From Corallium rubrum (taxonomy: Eukaryota; Cnidaria; Anthozoa; Scleralcyonacea; Coralliidae), in the NCBI GenBank assembly GCA_964035015.1, contig OZ035997.1, positions 89,595,965-89,659,964 on the forward strand: a DNA stretch of 64,000 nt. Reading direction: 5' to 3'. How positions within the stretch are numbered: position 1 is the stretch's first letter; each line of letters opens with the position of its first letter. Under the pieces are notes generated by a model, which was not told where the DNA came from, searched no databases, and saw nothing but the letters and a program-made list of their open reading frames with translations. Positions 1-35,243 of this stretch are shown here, piece after piece. Both the position numbers and the translations under genes were made by a program.

Positions 1-68
1 CATACGGTAAAAAGACACAGAGAAAAGTCACATTTTTGACACTTGTGTGTTTATTTAATTTGCGAAAG

Positions 69-99
69 CTAAGATCAAGAAATTTATGAACTTTCTTAA
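69..99 (+). CDS. Tentative upstream exon of the glucuronokinase-like gene
   Basis: A 31-nt candidate exon lies between a weak acceptor (gcgaaag) and a donor (gtacgc). It would encode KIKKFMNFL and end in phase 2, which fits the single leading base of the next exon at 1292. From recollection of the plant enzyme, the segment before the NFTL-YDTN motif reads like CKVFRNYCK, so the match is plausible but short. The acceptor is poor, and about three residues of the family alignment would be missing between the two exons. Treat as a guess. Confidence 0.35.
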
Positions 100-1291
100 G
101 TACGCTAACGTCACACAAAACGATCAAAATGTTTCTTCTATTTTTTGTATATAACATGGATAACATATATAAAGCGCTGTGTATCCAATATAATTATGTA
201 CTCTTATACAAACGTCTGTTTGAACACGATCGAAAGAAGCTGAGTTGTTCCATGTTTTCCCTTTGACGCACATTGTCTTGGCCATGCAAGGGGCGATTGT
301 GTCGAGAAGCCATGATGGAAGGGTTAATTAATCCTTTCATGCACATTGTTGTTGTGGAACAACTGCATTTTTTTACGCTGTTTAACGTCAGACGATTTTA
401 AGCCTGGTTCACAGTCCATTGTCTTTCAAGATTATGCAATGGTCATGTTGGAGGAAGGCAATTGGCCGAAGAAAGGAAATTCTATGGACACTTTACGACG
501 AAGGAGTACACTAATTAAACCCGAACGTTGCTATTGGATGACTGCTTCATTATACAGAAACTACAATACGTTCAGTCGCCGTGAAATTAGACAAATTGAA
601 CAAAAACATGGAACTATGACTTTTGCCGGGTTTCCAAGCCATTTCCCTCTACTAACTATGTTCACACTAGCAACATAAGTATAAGGGAAAATAAAAGGTA
701 AAACAAAAGAATGAAGTCAAGCCTGCGACATAAGGACGGTCATAATTATAATCATAAGATCATAAGCCAAGAGCAGAACAAAAGACGAAATAAAGAAAAA
801 GTCTGCTTTGTCTGAAGTCGCAAGTCCCAGAAGAAAAGTCATCCTCGACGCAGCAAGCTCGATGACGCGCCTCAAAAACAAAAGGATTCTTAATGAAAAC
901 AAAGTGAATGAATAATTTGTAATCCCAGAGTATGTATAATACCGTCCTCGTTCTGTGAACAACGCCACTTTCAGCATTTTTACGTCTTCCGAACGACGCG
1001 AACACGCTGAGAAGTGAGAGCTGTTTCTTAACGTTGACTTCAGCTCGGACCACTACAGCCGTTTTAGCAAGAACTGGAGCGTCTATAAAGTCATTAAACA
1101 AGCTTAAACATGAAATACGGCAGTTAATTTACCGGGTCTTCTTTTAAATCATTCCTTTTTAACGCTTTTAAGGCCGCGTCGTCGAGTTAGCCGCGTCGTA
1201 GATCTTAAAGTCCCTTATATGTCGCTAGGGAGACGTCTCCGAAAGACATGTATGAAATGTGTTAATTTTAATATTTTATGTTATATTTTAG
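100..1291. other. 5' intronic/unassigned stretch with a dispersed repeat
   Basis: Apart from the tentative exon before it, I see no coding signal here. The segment at about 515-665 (the part that reads as a 110-aa open frame) is repeated at about 18025-18180 with the frame disrupted, so it belongs to an interspersed repeat and not a gene. Confidence 0.5.
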
Positions 1292-24503
<23,212 letters not shown>

Positions 24504-24757
24504 CCTCGCTGGATCTGGAAGGATTCTTCACTTGCACAGATAATACCTGGTGCTAACACTTGCAGAGATCTGCATGTACAGATATGCATGCATGGTGACT
24601 CAGACGAAATGCAGTGCGATGTGTATTGTAGACTATTCAGTATTCAACCACGCATTGCTGCCACGTACACTGTCTGCACTACAATTGCATGCACGGCACT
24701 ACCAGACTGAACTAGACTATAGACTACACTACATTGCAGTGGACTGCACTCCACTGT

Positions 24758-24832
24758 ACTGCACTGCACTGCACTGCACTGCACTGCACTGCACTGCACT
24801 GCACTGCACTGCACTGCACTGCACTGCACTGT
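24758..24832. repeat. (GCACT)n pentanucleotide array
   Basis: About 15 exact GCACT units with diverged CACTG-like words upstream from 24700. Confidence 0.95.
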
Positions 24833-24852
24833 AACTGTACTGTACTGTACGT

Positions 24853-25123
24853 AATATGTAAAGGCCGACAATGAGGACTAGACCGGGTTTTCAAGTACGA
24901 GGAATTCGTTCCAGTCCGAGGCGAGGTGTATTCCCAAAATGAATTAGTGCATTAGTAATTAGTGTATGGATGAATAACCGATGTGTGAAGTAATATTTCA
25001 AGTCCTCTGCCCAGTACTTCCCTGGTATTTCAAGTCCCTTCACGTGGTGCAATTCAGCGCTTCTGATTGATTGATTATAATCAAACTCATTAATAATTCA
25101 TGATTATTAATGAGTTTGAGAAT
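24853..25123 (+). mobile_element. Non-autonomous repeat, copy 2, inserted in a (GTACT)n array
   Basis: Matches 2338-2666 but lacks its extra hairpin. It is preceded by ACTGTACTGTACTGTAC and followed directly by the (GTACT)n array, so it probably landed inside that array. The right end is a hairpin around TCATTAATAATTCATGATTA. Confidence 0.7.
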
Positions 25124-25124
25124 G

Positions 25125-25201
25125 TACTGTACTGTACTGTACTGTACTGTACTGTACTGTACTGTACTGTACTGTACTGTACTGTACTGTACTGTACTGT
25201 T
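25125..25201. repeat. (GTACT)n pentanucleotide array
   Basis: About 15 units of GTACT, then diverged related words to about 25300. It differs from the 24758 array by one base per unit (GCACT versus GTACT). Confidence 0.95.
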
Positions 25202-25522
25202 TTGGACTGGACGGGACTGAACTGTACCGTAATGAACTACACTGTATACCGTACTGTGTTGTACTGTACTTTACTATACCACACTACACTGCACCGCACC
25301 GCTTTGCCCCTTAGTCAACACAAATTGTTCAAGGTACTTTTTACACGTGAAGATGACACTGTACTGCACTGCATGTATGATGATATAGTTATGTTAATGT
25401 TGTAATGCATGTTCTTAATAGAAGATATCGATATGCTAACTTGGATATGAGAATTGTGGGCATGTAAATGTTTTTCGAGCTAGTTACTAGAAAAATTTCT
25501 ACGTTTTTAAGTGGGACTCGAC

Positions 25523-25592
25523 TCAAATTAACAACTTTTTGATTGTCGGTGATGGAGACGCCCTAACCACTGAGCTACTGGATTGGAATTCA
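25523..25592 (-). mobile_element. tRNA-like SINE relic, minus strand
   Basis: Minus strand reads CCAGTAGCTCAGTGGTTAGG (A box), then GCGTCTCCATCACCGACAATC and TTTGAGTCGAGTCCCAC (B box region). The anticodon arm does not fold convincingly, so this is a SINE head and not a tRNA gene. Confidence 0.6.
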
Positions 25593-26314
25593 GTTAATTT
25601 GAACGTACGTATATATAGGTCAAGTTTGACACAGTCGTATACTGGCATTTTTATATATATGCGCTTAATGTGTAAAGACTTTGCACACCACTCAATTGTA
25701 AATAGATTCAGTTTCAAATTCTGTTAATTTTGTAAAAAATAGACCTATATTGCCCCACCAAAATATAACAGTAAACTTCAATGCATTTCGTGATAATATA
25801 CACATGTGAAATTCATTTATTTTCGGTAAATGTATGTACGAGATTCAAACTGCTTCAGTATGTTTGAAGACTGAAGTATATATAGCTAGCATTTGCATCT
25901 GAAAGAGTAATTATGTACCCCTTGTCAAATTGTTAAACGGAATAGATGCCTTATATGTATGTTATATAAATAGGCGAATTTCAGGGTATCATTTTGCGCG
26001 CGCATCATTTTGCAAAGGAATTGGTGGGCTCCCCACATAGAAAGCAATGGCAAACAGACTTGCTAGCGAGCCAACAACAGCAGAATAACAGTGTTAAACA
26101 TCCAGAAACTGTATCTGTACTTTATTCATTTTATTACTTTGAGTGGAGCTTGCCAGTTTTTTTTGAAAAATGATGCGCACGCAACATGCTGAAACTCGCC
26201 TATTGGACCTTGTTAAGCCTCCAAAGAGGGTGGTAAAAGCAGTGGCGCAACTATAAATCAAAATATGTTCTAGGGATTTGGGGTGAAGGAAAATTCGAGT
26301 GTAGAATATATACA

Positions 26315-26434
26315 TTTTAAGACCAAACCGGGAGCAGTTGCGAAAAATGCAACTACACAGGCCCTCCGGCAGGAATTGAACTCACGACCTTGCGATTCTA
26401 GTGCAATGCTCTGACCACTGAGCCACGGAGGCCG
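26315..26434 (-). mobile_element. tRNA-derived SINE relic, minus strand
   Basis: The minus strand 26433-26360 has GGCCTCCGTGGCTCAGTGG, a seven-base anticodon loop CTAGAAT and TTCAATTCC in the T arm, close to a tRNA in length (74 nt). The T stem has a mismatch and the acceptor stem is off by one, and a non-tRNA body follows (GTTGCATTTTTCGCAACTGC). These argue for a SINE. Confidence 0.6.
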
Positions 26435-27126
26435 TTGCCGAGAGCGTGATCGCGAGTTCTGTATATATATAATAAGGTGGTAATGCCAGGAGAGAATTGG
26501 GTATATTATATAAATATATATATATATAAATGATATGAAATGATATTAGCTATCAAAATTGTCCAATCACAGTTCAGCACCTAAGCTGTAGGATTTTCCG
26601 GGATTTTTCAAAAAATTAAAAAATGGAGGATTTTAAATATTAAAATATAGAATTTAAATTTGTATTTTTTTGTATACGTTTTGAAAACAGTGTCGTGTCC
26701 CCAACAAATTAAAAACAAAGTATTACCCAGATTGGCACCCGGGTATTTCTTAAATATTTTAGTCAGTAACGTAGCAACACTCGGTGAAATACAGTAAAGC
26801 TTAAATTGCATGAGTGTGTTTATAAATACATGCGTATAAACACACTATAAAGTAAAGACAAACAGCACTAAATTACTCACATTTTTAGTTCTTGTCATTC
26901 TTTATCAATAACTCCCGGTTTTACCTCACATATAATTGTATGAACTCCTCATAAATTCACTTTATTATTAAAAAAACTCCTCGACGAGTCTCCGTATATT
27001 AAAAGAAATGGCCGCCTGACATTTGCATTTTTTGCGGGCCATGTTGAGAGGCCTAGGTCTAGAACCCAAAAGATGGGCTACTATGAAGTATTTGCTGTCG
27101 AAAACAAAGAAGACGAGGATATGACC

Positions 27127-27829
27127 TGATTACAGAAGGATATATAATGGGTAATAGAACGAAATGAATCGTGCTATTAATGCCAAATCATACTCGTGAT
27201 TAACAAATCAACCCCGCTTCGCGGTCGGTCGATTTTGTAATCACTCATATGATTTTGGCATCAATAGCACAGTGGTAAAAAATAAAATTCAAAATGGCGG
27301 CGTATTTTCAAATTGAAAAATTTTGACTTTTCCAACGACTTGTGGAACACTTTCAACTGAAAATTTCATGTAAATATTTGAAGATCAATACAGGTAACAT
27401 CTGCTCACCATAAGTGAAACTGTTTGTTGTCCAGTTGTAACGAAACAAGATGTTTTCAAACGCGCGAATTACTACGAAGCGTACGACAAGGATTGACACT
27501 TCAGGTAATTGTAAATTGTTTTGAAGTTTGTGATTACTTATCGTTAAGTTGCCAGAAAGAAAAATTAATTCACTTCTTTGAATAACGTCTTAAGATTGTC
27601 TGTCGTTGAATGGCCAATAAACATTCAAATTAAGACAATTTTTTTTTACTGTAATTAAGATAGATATCGTAATTTTGTCATGCATATAATAAACAAGTAA
27701 TCATATGATTTTGCTCATGCAATTAATGATTTTACACTACTCGAGATATTTGAATTTTGGATCAATTTTCAAATATCACGAGTAGTGTAAAATCATTAAT
27801 TGCACTCGCTATCATATGATTACCTATAC
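27127..27829 (-). mobile_element. Long non-autonomous element, copy 2 (inverse of 6073-6722)
   Basis: Reverse-complement copy of 6073-6722, including the terminal inner palindrome at 27730-27800 and the CGTACGACAAGGATTGAC segment. An unrelated palindromic insert replaces part of the other end at 27160-27260. Confidence 0.75.

Positions 27830-27896
<67 letters not shown>
27830..27896. repeat. (ATT)n microsatellite
   Basis: About 22 uninterrupted ATT units, placed exactly at the end of the 27127-27829 element. Confidence 0.95.
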
Positions 27897-27902
<6 letters not shown>

Positions 27903-28025
27903 GAATTTTTCAAGAAAAACCAGAGGGCTTCACTCAGAGCGACTTAAGAACAAAGCGTTCATTTTGTTCAAAACATTTTTTCGCAGTTCGATTCCAAGAT
28001 AAATCTCAAGCAAAACGGTGTCAGC
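27895..28025 (+). repeat. Segment repeated downstream of the nested transposon (42823-42955)
   Basis: Shares 'GACTTAAGAACAAAGCGTT', 'ATTTTGTTCAAAA', 'GATTCCAAGATAAAT' with 42823-42955 in the same orientation. The copies lie outside both ends of the 29645-42771 element but at unequal distances. Confidence 0.6.
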
Positions 28026-28898
28026 GTGTGGTTTTTTTATTTATTGCCTGGTTTCGAATTTATGACTTATTTTGTCCGAATATTGGTCGCGAAAAACAGC
28101 ATTATTTGACCAAATTACGTATTTTCGTGGCTGCATAAACAATAAGGCGAAATCGCGCTAAAAGCAGATAAGACTCTCGGGGGATCGGAACAGTATTGTG
28201 CAGTTTGTTTACAAAAGTTCATGCAATTCAACCTTGAACCTAATTATTTGGAAACTAATGAGGCAAGCTAAAATACACTTAACATGCACTAATAAGGCGG
28301 CAAAGTACGTTTGTTTCGAAACAAAGAAACCAGTAAAATGCACCAGATAAAAAAAACAAACTTCCCACTCAATAAAAAATAAATAAATAAAAAAAAATAA
28401 ACAAACAAACAAAGAAAAATGTTAGAGTGATACCACGCTTCGCTTAGTCAAGCTTTTTAACAATTAGTAACCCGTAAAACAACTTGTTGGACTATTGTTG
28501 GTCGAAAAAGGTTTGGTGAATTAGGAATCCTGCGGGTGCGAAAAGACGAATATTTGAAGATATTTTTCAACTGATATCCAACTTATAAAAAAGAAACGTT
28601 TATTCTAGTAAATACAGATTTAGATTTGCAGCAAAATGTGGTCAAACGTTCGACTGTTTTGTGAAACTATACCAACCGTCAAATATAATCAAATGAGTGA
28701 ACGAATGATACCATGCATTGGCCATATTTTTTTGGAGTTTTGATATACAGTTTTCCCTTATAAAATTGCGATGATGTATCGTCATCACACGCGTGACTAA
28801 TAGAGAAAGCGTTGATCAGCCGTCATTAGTTGTTCGCCAAACTTCCTTCACTTCACAGCAACATTTATGCGGGGTCGTTATTTGTAAGTATTGATATT

Positions 28899-29477
28899 CA
28901 GTGGCGTGGTGGCAGGGGGGGCCGGGGGGCCAAGGCCCCCCCCCCCCCCCAGCTGGGGTTGCAGAAGGGGCGCCAAAACTAGCAAGGGGCGCCAAAACTT
29001 AACAAAATAAACCTATTTCTTTGTATAGCTAGGTCTTCAGTGGTGGGATATAAAGATCTGAAATCTGTAATCTTTTATGTTTTCTATGATATTTTATAAT
29101 CTTCAGAATTCTGTAAAATCTCACTCCAAAATGCAGGAAATGGCATATCAAAGATTTGAAAATTTTCCAGGGGAGCATGCCCCCGGACCCCCCTAAATGT
29201 TTGGCGCTACTTCGGCGCTCGCATTGGTGTCCCTTGAGAGAACCCGTTATTCGTTATTATATATTGCTATTTGAGTTATTTTAAAACAAAAAATGTGATC
29301 ATTTATCAAAATACAGTAATGTCTTTTCTTCCCACTTTTTCCATTTTTTGTTGGTTTTTGTTGGGGTTTTTTCTTGGTTTTTTTTGGGTTTTTTGTTGGG
29401 TTTTTTTTTTTGGGGGGGGGGGGGGGCGCCAAAGCTAATCTGGCCACCCCAGCCTGAAACTTGCCACCACGCTACTG
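28899..29477. mobile_element. hAT non-autonomous element with perfect 8-bp duplication
   Basis: TTGATATT flanks both ends (28891-28898, 29478-29485). The ends CAGTGGCGTGGTGGCA and TGCCACCACGCTACTG match the hAT consensus CAGTGGCG. The interior has the CATGCCCCCGGACCCCCCTA word shared with the 44149 element and with a relic at about 53435-53515. Confidence 0.88.
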
Positions 29478-31765
29478 TTGATATTTTAAATCTCTCTCAT
29501 TCAGTGTGGCCTGTGTGAGGTTGTCATCGTGCTAAGAGGGTATTTATATAGAGGTGAGCTAGCCAGGGCACTATAACTAGCGCGCTGTATATTCGATTTA
29601 AGGTCTTCGTTAAGTTTGCAGACTCATTTCGATAAAGCGCTCTCAATGGACCTTTTACCTTTTAGGAAAAACCCGCAATGCATTGTGGTATCACTTCACT
29701 TTCAGGTGAAATGGCTGCCGCAAGGCGAGCACTTTTACTTGGAAGAATAATTGATTGGTTTTAACCACTTTTAGCTTTCGAGAGTAAACTTTACTTATTG
29801 CAGCATAACTAGGGGGGTATTTACTACATTTTGTGGAAAAGGTAATGAAGTTACTGCAGTCGTCGAGAAAGTCAATTCAGAGCGATTGACTGACCGAACA
29901 CGCTTCGAACAAAAACATTTATGAAGAAAGGCCTTTGCGAGCGTTTGCAGGTGAGTAAGCTTATCAAGTGGCGATCAATAAAATATTTTGCTATGTGGAT
30001 ATCTGTTTGTAGTTGATCTGTACAGATCGTACAGTTTTTGTGTCGACTGAAAGTCGACATTATGTTGGGAGCTTGGACTGGCAGTGTTTGTGGCAATTAC
30101 GTCACACGATGAAGGTTCGTTTGACATTTTCTGTCTGACATTTTCGAACGGTGGTCAACGAAAATTCCCGAAAGATCGCCGCCATTTTGTTTTTCACACG
30201 CCACACGGTTCAGGTTGTGCACAGACTTTCGCTTTCTTGACGTTTTTGACCCAGGAATCCAGGATAAGTATATCAATATTTGTTTTATTTATCGAAACCA
30301 TTGTGTTTGCACTGGCCAACATTTCGGCGAGGTTCTATTTACGTGTGGATATCACGTACGAAGAAAATAAACAGAGTCATTGCGTTCGTACTGACTACTG
30401 ACCAACATACAGAGATGGATAAAACTTAGATTAGATTATAAATTGGATTATAATTAGTTAATTAACAGTGTCAGAATATCAAAATACTTTATTAACTTTA
30501 GAATGTCAACATGTTCCCATGTTCCCAGAGTTTTTTCCTGCTCGATCTGTAATCCTCTTCCTCATTAAAACTGTCTGAGTTTAACTAGTCACCAGGCTCT
30601 CTACTTCCAGCCGAAATTATTTTGCTCTTTTCAATAAACCAGTATATAATTTTTAAAGAAGACTAAAGTATTTTGGTAAAGAAGAATAAAAGACAATAAA
30701 AGAAAATTTTTAGCCTCGAAAAAAATCTTTTATTATAAAAGAAGATAAAAGAAAATCGATTAAAAGAAGATTTGCCATCCTTGCCAACATATTTTTGGTC
30801 AGGTTTCATTTTACGTGAAGGCCAGGTATCAAACAATACAATAAAAAACTATCATTAAAATACTATTGAACCAAGCCATTGTGCTGGTATTATCATTGAA
30901 CCAAGCCGTTGTGTTGGTATTTATACTCAAGCAAGCCATTGTGCTGCTTTTTAACACTTATTTATATAGCCATTGCTATTGTGCTGGTGCATTTACTCGA
31001 TATAATATGGGGGTTTCCATAGAAGTATACAGATCAAGAATTGGTTCCCATAACAATTTTTTTCAAAGCGAGGGAAGCTTCATCTCATCTAAAAGGTAAA
31101 TTTTGGAATGAAATGTTCATAATGTTTTATCTCAGTGTGTTTTATTTGCCCTGTCTAAAACAGCTGATTAAGCAGCATGAAAGTAAGCAGGAAATCGTTT
31201 CAATGGCGATTTATAAAGATTTACAAGGGAAGTGGAAAAACAAGAACATTTCAAAGAAGTGCAGTCTTGATTATGGTTATTAAAAGAAAAGATAACGTCA
31301 ACGATCGTCAAGATCAACTAAGTTGTCTAAAGTTAACAAATATCACTCATGGTTTCGAATTGTTCAGTCATTGTATTTACTCTCAAACATCAACTAAAAA
31401 GTATTTAACTCTGACAACAAAAATTCACACAGATTTTCATCAAATAATGCTCAAAAGAGAAGCAAAACAAGCCTAAAATGCGGTAACACAGCAATTGAGC
31501 AACACTTCGGGTTTCTTGTTTTGGCATGTAGTCGCATTCGCGTTTGTTTATTACGAAAAAACGGGTATTTCTTTAACATATTTCGGCAGTTTTATGTTGA
31601 GATGGTCGCTCATAACAGGTAAATATCTTGTTTGGGACACTAAAAAGTGGTCGCTGGTCGCGTTAGGCAGGTGATCACTCATTGCAGGTACATTTCTATT
31701 ACAAATCACCCGTGCCAGAAAAAGTGGTCGTAAACAGCAGGTGGTCGTTAAAAGGGGTGTCGTAA

Positions 31766-34095
31766 AACTCAGGTTCATTAAATGGAAATAGTCTGTATGG
31801 CTGTCTAAGCAAATCTATCAACAAAGACTTGTTATTACTAACTGATGTACCTGAAATGGTTTCAATTGATAATAAAATTTATTGTTTACAATACAGTGAA
31901 TCATTTTCTGGTGCTTTGTTTATGACAGCTAACAATGATCCTTTTGTTACACTTGAACATGCTTTTAATCAGATATTTTCTAGTTCTTTGTTAAATTACC
32001 AAAGTTGTTTGCTTACTATCGGTATTAATACTGTTGCAATTTTTAGACCTTTTCCAGAAGTATTTAAAATTTTTGACTCTCACTCAAGATATTTATATGG
32101 AATGCCATGTCCATCAGGATGTTGTGTTTTAACTTTGGTTGAAGGTGTTCAAGACTTAGTAAACTATTTTCAGCTTACTTCATGTGTTCAAGACATAGTT
32201 TTACCTTTTGAATTGAAGGGTGTTGTATGTACTCTAGAAAATTTCACAGGAATGCTTGGTACACCTGTTTCAGTACATCTTTAAAAGGTAGTGATAATAA
32301 ACAAAATGAATCTGAAGAGTTGAGGGCAAAACGACTTTCTAAAAAACGCAATTATGCTAGAATGGTTAGACAAAATGAGTCAGCAGAGCAGAGAGAGGAA
32401 AGATTATCGAAACAAAGGATTTATGCAAAGTCTGTGCGAAAAAATGAGTCTGCAAAGCAGAGAAAAAAGAGGCTATCAGTGAAGTCAGATTGTAATAAGA
32501 CAGTTCAACAGAATCAAACTGCTGAAGCAAGAGAAACGTTACTATCTAAAAAACGTGATTATGCTGCAAGTGTAATAGCCAATAAGACATTTGAAATGAG
32601 AAAGAAAAGGTTGTCTGCTAAACGTGACCGAAGTTATGAATTAAATTGTGGTGCAGCAAAAACTATTAATGAGCTAATAAATAAATTTCATATTAGTGTA
32701 TCTACAGGGCCACTCTATACATGTACATGTTCATGTTGTGAACAATTATGGTATAAACATAGTGTTTGCCCAGCAGAAAGAGTTCGACTGCTTAATCGAA
32801 ACATAGTTACACATCTACAAAATATTATAAGTGTTGATAATGTTGAATGACTTTGCCAGTCATGTAATAGATATCTGAGAAAAGGTAAAGTACCACCATG
32901 TGCAGTATCAAATGGGATGAAATTTCCTGTGAAACCTGAATTTTTTTACCTAAATGAGCTTGAATGTAGACTAATTGCCCCAAGATTGGCATTTCAAAAA
33001 AATATGCAAGCTCCAAGGGGGAAGCAATTCAAAATAACTGGTAATGTCGTTAATGTCCCAGCAGATGTAACCAATACTGTTAACATGTTACCACGGTTAC
33101 CCCAAGAAACTGGAACAATCGAGGTTCAGCTAAAACGTCGATTGCAGTATAAGAGTTCGGCGCTGTCTTTAAATGTAAGACCACATAAAGTTTTTGAAGC
33201 AGCTACTTGGTTAGCAACTACAAGTGCATTATACCGGCAGAGAGCAAGGAATAACCGTTCATCAAAACTGGAAAGATGACTGTGCTCCAACCAAAAATCA
33301 TGCAGATAATTTTCGATCAAAAGATTCTGATAGTAGTTCCACTGAAAACAAGACTACGTGTAATCCAGTTGATAATCCAGATGATGATTGGAGTGAAGAT
33401 GAAGCAGAGATACCTGCTGGGGTCACTGATAGCATGCTAACCGCAACAGATTTTCTTGATGATAATGAACGACAACAAATTCATAATGTTGCACCTGGAG
33501 AAGGAAGCAGACCTCTTAGTATATTTAGAGACCAGTATTCAGAAGAATTAGCTTACCCTGGAATATTCGTAGGTCAGAAAAGGCCTGATGACAAACAACG
33601 ATTAGTTAGTACTTACTATAGTGAAATATGTAAATCAGAATTGAGAAGATCTGATCGAAGAGCAGCCATGTGTGTTGAAAATATATTTTTTAAAGCAAAG
33701 AAACTACAAATGAAAATTTTGTTAGGCAAATCACAAATTGCTCTTAAAAAGTGCAAATCAAGTAACAAAACAGTAACTGCTGGCCAAATAAAAATACAAG
33801 GTGGCTTAGAAAACTTAATTCACCATGATGAGGGGTACAAATTCTTAAGAGCCCTAAGAGGGTCTCCCCCATATTTTGAGAAAGCCAAAAAAGATTTGTT
33901 TGCAATGATTCGACAATTAGGTCCAGCAACGTTGTTCTGCAGCTTTTCATCAGCTGATCAAACGAAATGGGTTCATTTGCTCAGAATACTTGGCAAACTT
34001 GTTGATCACACAGACTACAGTGATGACGAATTAGAAAATTTAAACTGGGAAGAAAAATGCAGGTTAATTCAAAGTGATCCTGTTACATGTATTTA
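31766..34095 (+). pseudogene. Helitron replicase 5' fragment, truncated and frameshifted
   Basis: Three consecutive parts are readable. First, a segment with GSLNGNSLYGC and FDSHSRYLYGMPCPSGCCVL (31766-32284), like the protease-type N-domain of animal Helitrons. Next, repeated ERLSKQR-type basic coiled segments and CSCCEQLWYKHSVCP, then QLKRRLQYKSSALSLNVRPH (32285-33240, DUF6570-like). Last, a Helitron_like_N segment with RALRGSPPYFEKAKKDLFAM and SDPVTC (to 34095). Breaks are frameshifts near 32280 and 33238 and a TGA at 32848. It stops just before the HUH nuclease motif; no helicase is present. Confidence 0.8.
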
Positions 34096-35240
34096 TTTTT
34101 TTCATACTTGTATTTCCTTTTATTTTTCTGTTTAGTTTTCCTTTCATTTACCCTGGTATTAAATGAAATGTGTTTTGTTGGGTTTTTTCCTCATTTTAGT
34201 AACTGGCCATAAAATAATTTAGCTGCAATTTAATATTGGACTGATGAACATATATTTAACAATAATATAACGCAAGTAAATGACTGTGGACATTGCTCAC
34301 TACCTGCAGTGTTATGCTTTTCTGGAAATTGTAAGCTTCAATAATCAAAGGATGAAATCAAGAAGGAAAATGTCAAATTTAAATCCAAAGGATTGATTAT
34401 GAAACAATGGTGCCTCATAAATAAACATATATACATTTACAAGAAGCCAATGTCATCATGCTGAACAACCATCTGGATAATGCAACATCCCATGTACATC
34501 AAAGTATGTTTTAGAATTATACATACGTCTTTTATATACAACAACCTGCCTGACACAATTTAAACACCATGCAAACAAGCTTTGAGCAACTTAAGTGGAG
34601 AAAAGATTTACCTTAAAGCAACTTGTCCAACCAGCAACCTGTGGAAGGTTTAAGAAATGTCTCAGAAAACAACCAACCACATTCTCATGCAGAACAAATA
34701 GAATTTGGACGTGCAACCGAAATCTGGACAAATAACATCTCAGAATGAAATCCAAACATCACAACAAAATACCAAGGAAACTTTAAATAGATAATAGATT
34801 TACCTTAAAGTTCAAAGCACCGTATCCAACCCGGGTGAATGTAGAGAATATCACCATGATATTAAACAATACCTGGATTTAAATATATTTTCCAGTCTAC
34901 TTTTCTGACAATGAATATTCAACTCTAACATTCTTCACACAGCATTTTGCTCTGCAGATCCATTCATTTTTAACTAAAAAATACATCTTGCTGCATGTAG
35001 ATGTTTCATAAAAAGGACATGTTAAATATTGTACTGACCGGTTAGTTATTGTAATGAGTGGTTAGTTAATGAAGATACAATACATTATTTTTTCCCGGTC
35101 CGGAATTCCTTAAAATCCTGCTTTCTTATTGGCTAACGAGCGGTCCAGAATTTTAGAGTACGGACCTCGCAGGCTAAAACTGCCCGACAAATGTTTTAAA
35201 ATTTGGTTTTGAAATTACTTTTTAATATAAAAGATATCGA
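34096..35240. other. Noncoding DNA between Helitron fragment and recombinase
   Basis: AT-rich with no frame or inverted ends I can support. The word AGATTTACCTTAAAG occurs twice (34604 and 34797). The last 140 bp may be the leader of the recombinase gene. Confidence 0.4.
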
Positions 35241-35243
35241 AAA

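Larger units (their letters stand above)
24504..28898. other. Repeat-rich intergenic region downstream of the kinase
   Basis: No exon series or long frame is supported on either strand. Contents listed separately: pentanucleotide arrays, a 2338-family element, tRNA-like relics, the inverted copy of the 6073 element, an ATT array, and a segment (27895-28025) repeated at 42823-42955. The remaining stretches 25740-26310, 26435-27120 and 28030-28898 are plain AT-rich DNA to me. Confidence 0.6.

Noticed and set aside
346-678. 110-residue open frame near the left edge
   Set aside because: Its second half is an interspersed repeat also present at 18025-18180 with the frame broken; no domain and no splice context.
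24550-25405. Leu/His/Cys/Thr and Tyr/Cys/Thr/Val repeat proteins
   Set aside because: Translations of the GCACT and GTACT arrays.
26360-26433. tRNA gene on the minus strand
   Set aside because: A and B box-like words and length fit, but the T stem and acceptor stem mispair and a SINE body follows.
31041-31476. Two overlapping plus-strand frames inside the 6.4-kb insert
   Set aside because: No recognisable domain, overlap each other in different frames, and sit in AT-rich DNA before the Helitron part.
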